Shown piece after piece: positions 8,200 to 15,425 of a DNA stretch of 26,964 bases (its first letter is position 1; each line of letters opens with the position of its first letter). Source of the stretch: JAZGER01 sp036480335. Lineage in GTDB: Bacteria; Pseudomonadota; Gammaproteobacteria; DSM-19610. The DNA lies in the NCBI GenBank assembly GCA_036480335.1, contig JAZGGH010000087.1, forward strand, positions 1 to 26,964, given 5' to 3'. Position numbers and translations under genes: made by a program. A model generated the notes under the pieces. That model was not told where the DNA came from. It saw nothing but the letters and a program-made list of their open reading frames with translations, and ran no database searches.

Positions 8200-9009
8200 T
8201 CAATGTCCCTGTAAACCCAGAACATCACGCATATCAAACAAACCTGCAGATTGATTTTTTAACCAGCCTGCTGCACGCACTGCTCCCTTAGCAAAGGTCA
8301 TGCGACTGGATGCCTTATGCGTGATTTCAATCCGTTCACCTTCAGCAGCAAACATCACAGTATGTTCGCCGACAATGTCACCGGCCCGAATCGTTTCAAA
8401 TCCGATAGTTTTCCTGGCTCGCTCACCCGTTTGTCCTTGCCGTCCATAGACAGCGCAATCTACCAGATTCCTGCCCAGGGTTTCAGCAATGACTTCCCCC
8501 ATCCGCAATGCTGTTCCTGAAGGCGCATCGACTTTGTGACGGTGATGTGCTTCGATAATTTCGATATCAACAGTATCGCCCAATACGCTGGCAGCCATTT
8601 TCAGCAACTCAAGACAAAGATTGACGCCAACACTCATATTTGGGGCAAACATAATAGCGATAGATTCTGATGCTTCCTCCAACAGCTGTTTGTGCTGATC
8701 ATCCAGTCCAGTGGTCCCTATCACCATCTGCTTACCTTCTGCTTTACAGACCGCAAGGTTACTCATGGTGACTTCTGGCCGGGTAAAATCAATCAACACA
8801 TCAAAATTATCACTGACGGATGCCAGTTCAGATGCCAACAGAATCCCTGTCGAACCGATTCCCGCAACCAGGCCAGCATCACTGCCCAACAAATCATGAT
8901 TTGCATGTTCCAGCGCTGCTGTAAATTCAACGCCATCAGTATGCTTGCAGGCCTTTATCAGACTCCGTCCCATCCGTCCCGCCGCACCAGCAATACCAAT
9001 TCGCGTCAT
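8200..9009 (-). CDS. dapB: 4-hydroxy-tetrahydrodipicolinate reductase
   Basis: DapB reduces hydroxy-tetrahydrodipicolinate with NAD(P)H in the lysine/diaminopimelate pathway, which feeds peptidoglycan. The 269-residue length is standard. The nucleotide-binding loop IGIAGAAGRMGRSL opens the protein, followed by VLIDFTRPE and GTTGLD. The catalytic and substrate-binding block EAHHRHKVDAPSGTAL holds the conserved His pair and Lys. It starts four bases after the dnaJ stop, with AGGA overlapping that stop codon, and runs into the acyltransferase gene. This tight spacing makes it a downstream member of the heat-shock transcript. Confidence 0.97.
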   Translation of the reverse strand: MTRIGIAGAAGRMGRSLIKACKHTDGVEFTAALEHANHDLLGSDAGLVAGIGSTGILLASELASVSDNFDVLIDFTRPEVTMSNLAVCKAEGKQMVIGTTGLDDQHKQLLEEASESIAIMFAPNMSVGVNLCLELLKMAASVLGDTVDIEIIEAHHRHKVDAPSGTALRMGEVIAETLGRNLVDCAVYGRQGQTGERARKTIGFETIRAGDIVGEHTVMFAAEGERIEITHKASSRMTFAKGAVRAAGWLKNQSAGLFDMRDVLGLQGH

Positions 9010-9012
9010 CGT

Positions 9013-10152
9013 TTATCCTTTCATGCTTTCAAAAAAGTTTTTAACTCCATCCACCCAGGAAGACGCCTTCGGACTATGATGGCCACTCCCTTTCAAGCTG
9101 ACATCCAGATCTCGCAACAGTGTTTTCTGTTCATTATTCAACTTAACTGGCGTTTCAATAGTGACCTTGCAAAGCAAGTCACCTGTTGTACCACTACGCA
9201 CTGGCTTGACGCCCTTGCCACGAATTCGAAACATTTTCCCCGTTTGTGTTTCAGCGGGAATACGCAATGAAACACGTCCGTTGAGTGTTGGCACTTCAAG
9301 CTCTCCACCCAGTGCTGCAGTCATAAAACTGATGGGCACCTCGCAATACAGATGACTATCATCACGCGTAAAAATGGGGTGATCCTTTACCTGAATCTGG
9401 ACATACAGATCACCAGGCGGGCCACCATTTTCACCCAGCTCACCCTCATTCGCCAGGCGAATACGATCACCGGTATCAACGCCTGCGGGCACCTTCACAG
9501 AGAGCGTTTTCTGCTCCTTAATCCGGCCTTCGCCATGGCAATCATTGCAGGGATCACTGATAACTTTACCTGTTCCCTTACACTGTGGGCAGGTTTGCTG
9601 CACAGAAAAGAAACCCTGCTGCATCCTTACCTGGCCGTGGCCCTGACAAGTTGTACAGGTTGTTGGGGTGGTACCCTTTTTAGCACCACTGCCATCACAG
9701 GTTTTACAGGCAACATAGGTGGGCACACGTACCTTAACGGTAGAACCCGCAACAGCGTCTTCCAATGAAACTTTAAGGTTATAACGCAAATCAGAACCAC
9801 GATAGACGCGTGGCCCACCCCCTCTGGCGCCACCCCCCCCACCAAAGATATCGCCAAAAACATCGCCGAATACATCACTAAAATTGCCTCCACCAAAGCC
9901 ACCCGCCTGGCCAGCTCCCATTGACGGGTCAACACCTGCATGGCCGAACTGATCATATGCTGCTCGTTTCTGGGAATCGGACAGCACTTCCCAGGCTTCC
10001 TTGGCTTCCTTGAACTTGGCTTCCGCCGTATCATCATCAGGATTTCGATCCGGGTGATATTTTCTCGCTGCCCGTCTGTATGCGGTTTTCAGTTCAGCAT
10101 CACTGACTGTTTTCTTGACTCCGAGAATGTCATAGTAATCTTTTTTTGCCAT
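9013..10152 (-). CDS. dnaJ: Chaperone protein DnaJ
   Basis: DnaJ is the Hsp40 co-chaperone that delivers unfolded substrates to DnaK and stimulates its ATPase. The domain order is complete in 379 residues. The J domain carries HPD at 33-35. A Gly/Phe-rich region with unusually long Gly runs follows. Four CxxCxGxG zinc repeats (CKTCDGSG, CTTCQGHG, CPQCKGTG, CNDCHGEG) come next, then the C-terminal substrate-binding region with KVPAGVDTGDRIRL. A strong hairpin lies between dnaK and this gene, and dapB follows four bases later. Confidence 0.98.
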   Translation of the reverse strand: MAKKDYYDILGVKKTVSDAELKTAYRRAARKYHPDRNPDDDTAEAKFKEAKEAWEVLSDSQKRAAYDQFGHAGVDPSMGAGQAGGFGGGNFSDVFGDVFGDIFGGGGGARGGGPRVYRGSDLRYNLKVSLEDAVAGSTVKVRVPTYVACKTCDGSGAKKGTTPTTCTTCQGHGQVRMQQGFFSVQQTCPQCKGTGKVISDPCNDCHGEGRIKEQKTLSVKVPAGVDTGDRIRLANEGELGENGGPPGDLYVQIQVKDHPIFTRDDSHLYCEVPISFMTAALGGELEVPTLNGRVSLRIPAETQTGKMFRIRGKGVKPVRSGTTGDLLCKVTIETPVKLNNEQKTLLRDLDVSLKGSGHHSPKASSWVDGVKNFFESMKG

Positions 10153-10190
10153 AGCTCTTATTACGCGTAGTTACCAAATACCAAAAAAGG

Positions 10191-10221
10191 AAAATCCGGG
10201 CCAGTTTCCTGCCCGGATTTT
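10191..10221 (-). terminator. Intercistronic hairpin between dnaK and dnaJ
   Basis: A perfect 11-bp stem, AAAATCCGGGC (10191-10201) with GCCCGGATTTT (10211-10221), has a nine-base loop and starts about 24 bases past the dnaK stop. Read in the dnaK direction it is followed by CC and then a T-run, so termination may be partial. Such a hairpin would lower dnaJ relative to dnaK or stabilise the dnaK mRNA (inference). Confidence 0.7.
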
Positions 10222-10244
10222 TTAATACCACTGATCAAAAACGA

Positions 10245-12170
10245 TTATTTATCATCCTTGACCTCTTCAAACTCCGCATCAACCACATCATCATCGGAAC
10301 TATCACCTGCAGACGTCGCTTCTTCGCCAGCACCCGCTTCAGCAGCACCCTTATCAGCATAGAGTTTTTCAGCCAGCTTACCAGACAACTCACCCAAAGC
10401 CTGTGTTTTGGTTTCAATTTCGGCCTTGTCATCACCTTTCATCGCTTCCTGAAGCGTTGAAATTGCATCATCAATTGCCTGTTTTTCGTCAGCTGTTACC
10501 TTGTCGTCGCCAAGATCCTTGATGGATTTCTGCGCCGCATGTATCAAATTATCCGCCTGATTACGGGCATCCACCAGTTCATGCAGCTTACGATCTTCAT
10601 CTGCATGGGCTTCGGCATCCTGAACCATCTTTTCGACTTCGTCATCAGACAGGCCACTTGATGCCTTGATCACAATATTCTGTTCTTTACCGGTGCCCTT
10701 GTCCTTTGCAGAAACATTCAGAATACCATTTGCATCGATATCGAAAGCCACCTCAATCTGTGGTACACCGCGAGGAGCCGGAGGAATATCTGTCAGATCA
10801 AAACGCCCAAGAGACTTGTTACCCGTGGCAACTTCACGTTCGCCCTGTAACACGTGAACAGTCACAGCACTCTGATTTTCATCAGCGGTGGAGAAAACCT
10901 GTTGCGCCTTGGTCGGTATGGTCGTATTTTTATCGATCAGCTTGGTCATCACGCCACCGAGAGTTTCAATACCCAGTGACAGTGGCGTTACATCGAGTAA
11001 CAACACATCCTTAACTTCACCACCCAGCACACCGCCCTGGATTGCAGCACCTACGGCAACCGCTTCATCCGGGTTAAGATCCTTACGTGGCTCCTTACCA
11101 AAGAACTCTTCAACGGCTTCCTGAACTTTAGGCATTCTGATCTGGCCACCCACAAGGATAACGTCATCAATCTCACTAGCCGATAGTCCAGCATCCTTGA
11201 GAGCAGTCTTGCATGGACCAATGGTACGGACAATAAGATCCTCGACCAATGCTTCGAGTTTGGCACGATTAATTTTGATATTCAGATGCTTCGGGCCCGA
11301 AGCATCTGCCGTAATATAAGGCAGATTCACATCTGTTTGCTGGCTTGAAGACAATTCAATCTTGGCTTTTTCAGCCGCTTCTTTCAAACGCTGCATCGCC
11401 AGAGCATCACCGCGCAGATCAATTCCCTGATCCTTCTTAAATTCATCAGCCAGATAATCGATCATGCGCTTGTCAAAATCTTCGCCACCGAGGAAGGTAT
11501 CACCATTTGTGGAGAGCACCTCAAACTGATGTTCGCCATCAATTTCAGCAATTTCGATGATTGAAATATCAAAGGTTCCGCCGCCCAGATCATACACGGC
11601 AATTTTGACATCCCCACGCTTCTTGTCCATACCATAAGCCAGCGCTGCTGCAGTTGGCTCGTTGATAATACGCTTTACTTCCAGCCCAGCAATCTTGCCC
11701 GCATCCTTGGTAGCCTGGCGCTGGGAATCATTAAAATAAGCAGGTACTGTAATAACAGCTTCTGTTACTTCCTCGCCCAGATATTCTTCGGCGGTTTTTT
11801 TCATTTTTTGCAAAATTCGCGCAGAAACTTCAGGCGGCGACATTTTAGTGCCATTGACATTGACCCAGGCATCACCATTGTCGTTTTTTACAATTTCGTA
11901 AGGCACAAGGTCAAGATCCTTCTGGACTTCATCGTCTTCAAAACGACGCCCGATCAGGCGTTTGACAGCAAATATCGTATTTTCCGGATTAGTGACTGCC
12001 TGGCGTTTTGCCGCCTGACCAACCAGCACCTCATCACCGTCAGTAAAGGCAACAATAGACGGAGTCGTACGATCACCTTCGCTATTCTCAATCACCTTGG
12101 GCTTACCCGCTTCCATGACGGCCACACAGGAATTGGTGGTACCAAGATCTATTCCAATAATTTTACCCAT
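10245..12170 (-). CDS. dnaK: Chaperone protein DnaK (Hsp70)
   Basis: The ATP-dependent Hsp70 chaperone; it works with DnaJ and GrpE. The 641-residue length is typical. The N-terminal ATPase domain starts with GIDLGTTNSC and has YFNDSQRQAT, INEPTAAALAYG and YDLGGGTFD. The substrate-binding domain has DVTPLSLGIETLGG and the lid is helical. The C-terminus ends in the acidic DDDVVDAEFEEVKDDK. One oddity is that the usually conserved GGQTRMP reads GGQIRMP (codon ATC). GGAGA lies eight bases upstream of the ATG. A sigma-32 promoter of its own overlaps the end of grpE. Confidence 0.98.
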   Translation of the reverse strand: MGKIIGIDLGTTNSCVAVMEAGKPKVIENSEGDRTTPSIVAFTDGDEVLVGQAAKRQAVTNPENTIFAVKRLIGRRFEDDEVQKDLDLVPYEIVKNDNGDAWVNVNGTKMSPPEVSARILQKMKKTAEEYLGEEVTEAVITVPAYFNDSQRQATKDAGKIAGLEVKRIINEPTAAALAYGMDKKRGDVKIAVYDLGGGTFDISIIEIAEIDGEHQFEVLSTNGDTFLGGEDFDKRMIDYLADEFKKDQGIDLRGDALAMQRLKEAAEKAKIELSSSQQTDVNLPYITADASGPKHLNIKINRAKLEALVEDLIVRTIGPCKTALKDAGLSASEIDDVILVGGQIRMPKVQEAVEEFFGKEPRKDLNPDEAVAVGAAIQGGVLGGEVKDVLLLDVTPLSLGIETLGGVMTKLIDKNTTIPTKAQQVFSTADENQSAVTVHVLQGEREVATGNKSLGRFDLTDIPPAPRGVPQIEVAFDIDANGILNVSAKDKGTGKEQNIVIKASSGLSDDEVEKMVQDAEAHADEDRKLHELVDARNQADNLIHAAQKSIKDLGDDKVTADEKQAIDDAISTLQEAMKGDDKAEIETKTQALGELSGKLAEKLYADKGAAEAGAGEEATSAGDSSDDDVVDAEFEEVKDDK

Positions 12171-12219
12171 ATTCTTAAATCTCCAAAAATTATATAATCA
12201 ATATTCTATGACCACCTAC

Positions 12220-12246
12220 ATTGGGGCAGCCGATGGCAATTTCAAG
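12220..12246 (-). promoter_or_regulatory. Sigma-32 (RpoH) promoter of dnaK
   Basis: On the minus strand CTTGAAA (12246-12240) is followed after exactly 13 bases by CCCCAAT (12226-12220). This matches the E. coli heat-shock consensus CTTGAAA / CCCCAT-x-T with typical spacing. The -35 overlaps the grpE stop codon. Transcription would start about 40 bases before the dnaK ATG. Confidence 0.8.
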
Positions 12247-12859
12247 CCTGTTCGTCCAACTGGGCACCTTTTTCTGTCGATGCCTGTTTTGAGACGATAA
12301 CCATTGCTGGACGAATCAATCGATCATTCAACAAATAGCCTTTTTGCATCACAGCGATAACGGTATTCGGATCGACATCAGAACGCTCCTGCATGGACAT
12401 CGCCTCATGATATTCTGGATTAAATTTATTTTTCAATGGATTGATTTCACTCACATTAAACTTTTTGAAAGCGTCAGAAAGCATTTTCAATGTAAGCTCA
12501 GAGCCTTCTTTTAATTTTTGCATATCCGCCGTTTCTTCAGAGGCCGCCGTGATTCCCATTTCAAGACTATCCTTGACACCAAGCAGCTCAACAGCAAACT
12601 TTTCCAGACCAAATTTATGTGCATTCGCAACATCACGTTGGTTGCGTTTGCGTAAATTCTCAAGATCTGCCTGCAACCTCAAACATTGATCACGATTCTC
12701 CTGCACATCCGACAGCGCCTGATCAAGCTGATCCTGCGCTTCGACAGGGTCAACATCCACCAATGCTGGATCAATTTCACCATCAACACTACCCGCATCT
12801 GCCGGTGCATCCACAGGCTGTTGCTCTTTATCCATTTCTGATCGAGTATCAGAACTCAT
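12242..12859 (-). CDS. grpE: Nucleotide exchange factor GrpE
   Basis: GrpE releases ADP from DnaK and acts as a thermosensor of the chaperone cycle. In 205 residues it shows an acidic, disordered N-terminus (about 1-50), a long helical coiled coil (QDQLDQALSDVQENRDQ, LQADLENLRKRNQRD) and the C-terminal beta domain ending with the family motif MQKGYLLNDRLIRPAMVIVSK. GAGGA lies seven bases before the ATG. A sigma-32 promoter stands 90-120 bases upstream at the end of hrcA. The stop codon is embedded in the dnaK promoter. Confidence 0.97.
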   Translation of the reverse strand: MSSDTRSEMDKEQQPVDAPADAGSVDGEIDPALVDVDPVEAQDQLDQALSDVQENRDQCLRLQADLENLRKRNQRDVANAHKFGLEKFAVELLGVKDSLEMGITAASEETADMQKLKEGSELTLKMLSDAFKKFNVSEINPLKNKFNPEYHEAMSMQERSDVDPNTVIAVMQKGYLLNDRLIRPAMVIVSKQASTEKGAQLDEQA

Positions 12860-12951
12860 TCATTTATCCTCATAATTCAATATCTTATCATAATATATCA
12901 ATAACAGCCTGGCATTCAGGGCCGCAAAACTTCATAAATCCTGTCCACACC

Positions 12952-12977
12952 ATGGGGCTTAATTTCTGGGATTCAAG
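12952..12977 (-). promoter_or_regulatory. Sigma-32 (RpoH) promoter of grpE
   Basis: On the minus strand CTTGAAT (12977-12971) and CCCCAT (12957-12952) are separated by 13 bases, a close match to the heat-shock consensus. The -35 lies in the last codons of hrcA and the -10 just past its stop. The predicted leader to grpE is about 85 bases. No CIRCE copy was found here. Confidence 0.75.
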
Positions 12978-14002
12978 GCTGCCGTTAAAATTTTTGCAGT
13001 GGCATCCACAATCGGAATCACTTTCTGGTATGCCATACGAGTTGGGCCAATAATACCCAGCACGCCAATAATATCTCCATCTGCTGAATAAGGCGCGGTC
13101 ACCAGACTACATTCATCCAGCAACTTGTATCCCGATTCTTCACCAATAAAAATCTGCACACCCTGATTTTCGATGCATTGATCGAGCAACTTCACCAATT
13201 GACATTTTTCTTCAAAAACCTCGAACAAATGCCGCAGCGAAGACACATTACAAAGTTCTTCAAAATCCAGCAAGTTTGTTTGACCAGCCAGAACATAACT
13301 CTTCGGCTGCTCAACATCTGTTAATGCCCTGTCAGCCATATCTACCGCACTTTGCATCATGTGATTCAGCGAGTCTCTGGCTTCCTGCATCTCCCGGAGC
13401 AGTTTATTGCGTACTTCGGACAATTGTTTACCTGCAAACTGCTCATTCAAATAACTCGACATTTCCTGTAATTCGGCTGTCGAATAATCACGTTCGGTGT
13501 GAATAATACTATTTTGCACATCTTCATTACTGTCTATCAGTACTGCCAGCACAGTGCGCCTGGACATCGAAAGAAACTCTACCCGTTGCAATGCCACACG
13601 GCTGCATTTTGGCAACATAACAATGCCCGCCATGTTGGTAACATGCGACAGCAAGCCTGAAGCCGATTCCAGTAACTGATGCGATTCAATATCTGCGGGT
13701 AATGACGAGCGCATTGTTTCAATCAATTTCTTGTCAAGAGGCTTGACAGTCAGCAATCCATCGACGAATACCCGATAACCGGAAACCGTTGGAATCCGAC
13801 CAGCGGACGTATGCGGTGAACACACCAGCCCCATATCTTCAAGATCAGACATGACATTTCGGACTGTTGCCGCACTCAACTGGACGCCTGATTTTCGCGC
13901 AAGCGTACGCGAACCAACCGGATGACCATCCAGTATATATTGCTCGGTCAGCGCTTTTAACAGTCGCTGGGCACGTTCAGATAAATCGACTAAACCCGTC
14001 AC
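12959..14002 (-). CDS. hrcA: Heat-inducible transcription repressor HrcA
   Basis: HrcA binds CIRCE operators and represses chaperone genes until heat inactivates it. The 347-residue protein starts with the winged-helix DNA-binding domain (LSERAQRLLKALTEQYI, DGHPVGSRTLARKSG, SAATVRNVMSDLEDMGLV, SPHTSAGRIPT). A GAF-like dimerisation region follows, and the C-terminal block GVLGIIGPTRMAYQKVIPIVD is typical. The start is GTG at 14002: a TAA in frame lies directly before it, so no longer protein is possible. The only Shine-Dalgarno-like sequence (GGTGAG) lies inside the CIRCE operator. Confidence 0.96.
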   Translation of the reverse strand: MTGLVDLSERAQRLLKALTEQYILDGHPVGSRTLARKSGVQLSAATVRNVMSDLEDMGLVCSPHTSAGRIPTVSGYRVFVDGLLTVKPLDKKLIETMRSSLPADIESHQLLESASGLLSHVTNMAGIVMLPKCSRVALQRVEFLSMSRRTVLAVLIDSNEDVQNSIIHTERDYSTAELQEMSSYLNEQFAGKQLSEVRNKLLREMQEARDSLNHMMQSAVDMADRALTDVEQPKSYVLAGQTNLLDFEELCNVSSLRHLFEVFEEKCQLVKLLDQCIENQGVQIFIGEESGYKLLDECSLVTAPYSADGDIIGVLGIIGPTRMAYQKVIPIVDATAKILTAALNPRN

Positions 14003-14029
14003 TTAGCACTCACCATGAAAGAGTGCCAA
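14003..14029 (-). promoter_or_regulatory. CIRCE operator (HrcA binding site)
   Basis: TTAGCACTC (14003-14011), a nine-base spacer and GAGTGCCAA (14021-14029) match the CIRCE consensus TTAGCACTC-N9-GAGTGCTAA at 17 of 18 positions. In the hrcA direction the last base of the operator directly precedes the GTG start codon. Repressor binding, or a hairpin of the inverted repeat in RNA, would cover the ribosome-binding site. Confidence 0.95.
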
Positions 14030-14030
14030 C

Positions 14031-14059
14031 AACGTACCAATAGATGGCAGATCTGTCAA
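14031..14059 (-). promoter_or_regulatory. Vegetative promoter of hrcA
   Basis: On the minus strand a perfect -35 TTGACA (14059-14054) is followed after 17 bases by TACGTT (14036-14031), a weak -10 (three of six). The start point would fall inside the CIRCE element, the usual arrangement for HrcA-repressed sigma-70 promoters. Confidence 0.55.
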
Positions 14060-14092
14060 TTTAAATCATCAATCACTGATGAATAATTACAG

Positions 14093-14121
14093 TTGGCGCA
14101 GCCCTTCTGAATCGGTAGCAT
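14093..14121 (+). promoter_or_regulatory. Candidate promoter of nadK operon
   Basis: TTGGCG (14093-14098), a 17-base spacer and TAGCAT (14116-14121) each match sigma-70 boxes at four of six positions. Transcription would start about 20 bases before the nadK ATG. The site lies back-to-back with the hrcA promoter. Confidence 0.4.
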
Positions 14122-14148
14122 AGGCGCATCATCAAGCGAGCAAATAAT

Positions 14149-15027
14149 ATGCCTCTCGATTTCCGTAAAATTGCGCTGATTGGAAAATCTGGCGACCAGA
14201 AAGTCGCCGAAACTCTAGTAATGCTGATTGCCGACTTAAATCAACGAAACCTCGATATTATCCTTGATATTTCTGCGGCAAAATATTTTGAGAATCCTGC
14301 TTACCCGGTTTTGCAACATCCGGAGCTGGGAGAACAGGCCGATCTCGTCATTGTCGTCGGCGGTGATGGGACTTTGCTGGGGGCGGCTCGCAAACTTTCT
14401 GATACCAACGTACCCGTACTGGGCGTTAATCTTGGTCGCCTCGGCTTTCTGGCTGATGTTTCCCCAGATCAATGGCATGACACATTCACACACATATTTG
14501 CAGGCAAATACCAGGAAGAACACCGGATGCTGTTACATGCCAGCATTCTGCGAAATAACGACATTATCGGTGAGAGCGATGCGCTCAACGATGTGGTCAT
14601 CCATAAATGGGATATTGCTCGGATGATCGAGCTGGAAACAACCATCAACAAACGTTTCCTGCATTCACTGCGCGCAGATGGGCTTATTGTTGCCACCCCC
14701 ACGGGTTCAACTGCTTATGCCCTGTCAGGCGGCGGCCCTCTTTTGCACCCGACACTGGAAGCCATTGTTCTTGTACCGATCTGCCCACACACACTCAGTA
14801 ATCGGCCAATTGTCGTCAACAGCGCCTCTCAAATCGAAGTAACGGTACAGGGTGGCGAACACACGGAAGCTCAGGTAACCTTTGACGGTCAAATCAATAT
14901 CCCGTTAAACCCAGGTGATGTCATTAGAATTGAGCAAAAACCACAACAGTTACGTCTTCTGCATCCAGAACACCACGATCATTTTCAAGTCATGCGTAAT
15001 AAACTGCGCTGGGCTGAACAACCCTGA
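14149..15027 (+). CDS. nadK: NAD kinase
   Basis: NadK phosphorylates NAD+ to NADP+ with ATP in the cytoplasm. The 292-residue protein has the hallmark VVVGGDGTLLGAAR (GGDG at residues 71-74), GVNLGRLGFLAD, the substrate loop LNDVVIHK, the conserved TPTGSTAYALSGGGPLLHP and VPICPHTLSNRPIV. The start has only a weak ribosome-binding site (AAGCGAG). It is divergent from hrcA and is followed 41 bases later by the DsrE-like gene and then recN. A nadK-recN neighbourhood is common beside grpE/hrcA in proteobacteria. Confidence 0.97.
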   Translation: MPLDFRKIALIGKSGDQKVAETLVMLIADLNQRNLDIILDISAAKYFENPAYPVLQHPELGEQADLVIVVGGDGTLLGAARKLSDTNVPVLGVNLGRLGFLADVSPDQWHDTFTHIFAGKYQEEHRMLLHASILRNNDIIGESDALNDVVIHKWDIARMIELETTINKRFLHSLRADGLIVATPTGSTAYALSGGGPLLHPTLEAIVLVPICPHTLSNRPIVVNSASQIEVTVQGGEHTEAQVTFDGQINIPLNPGDVIRIEQKPQQLRLLHPEHHDHFQVMRNKLRWAEQP

Positions 15028-15068
15028 AAATTAATTGCCTACTAAACCTACTAAAGAGCCTTCTACCT

Positions 15069-15407
15069 ATGAAAATCGCCTACATATTCACAACTCAGGG
15101 ACATACTGTCTCATTCAAACTTGGAAAAATGATTCTGCCCCAACTCGAAACGGATAGCCACGGTGTCGAGGTTGTTGGTATGTTTTTCTTTGAGGACAAC
15201 AATTATGTGCTCGTAAAAGACAACCCAATCGGTGAACGTCTGGCTGCTGTTGCCAGAAATAAAGGCATGCTACTGATGGGCTGCGATCAGTGTTGCGATG
15301 AACGTCAGATCACTAACAATTTGGTAGAAGGCGCAACTGTAGGTTGTTTTCCTGATCTGTATGCAGCACTGGCCGGCAGTCCACCTGATCAGGTTATTAC
15401 CCTTTAA
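15069..15407 (+). CDS. DsrE-like small cysteine protein
   Basis: A 112-residue protein of the DsrE/DsrF-like alpha/beta fold (KIAYIFTTQGHTVSFKLGKMILPQLE at the start, a first strand followed by a helix, and VVGMFFFEDNNYVL). The family includes sulfur-carrier and sulfurtransferase subunits. Here the conserved Cys cluster is MGCDQCCDER (C72, C75, C76), with one more Cys at 93, so a thiol or persulfide role is plausible. The name SaoD/DsrE-type fits best from memory, but the function is unproven. It sits between nadK and recN with 18 bases to recN and so should be cotranscribed with them. Confidence 0.65.
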   Translation: MKIAYIFTTQGHTVSFKLGKMILPQLETDSHGVEVVGMFFFEDNNYVLVKDNPIGERLAAVARNKGMLLMGCDQCCDERQITNNLVEGATVGCFPDLYAALAGSPPDQVITL

Positions 15408-15425
15408 ACTCATCCGAGCCAGGCA

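Noticed and set aside
14030..15425. LexA/SOS box for recN
   Set aside because: No CTGT-N8-ACAG-like sequence was found before recN or nadK by eye.
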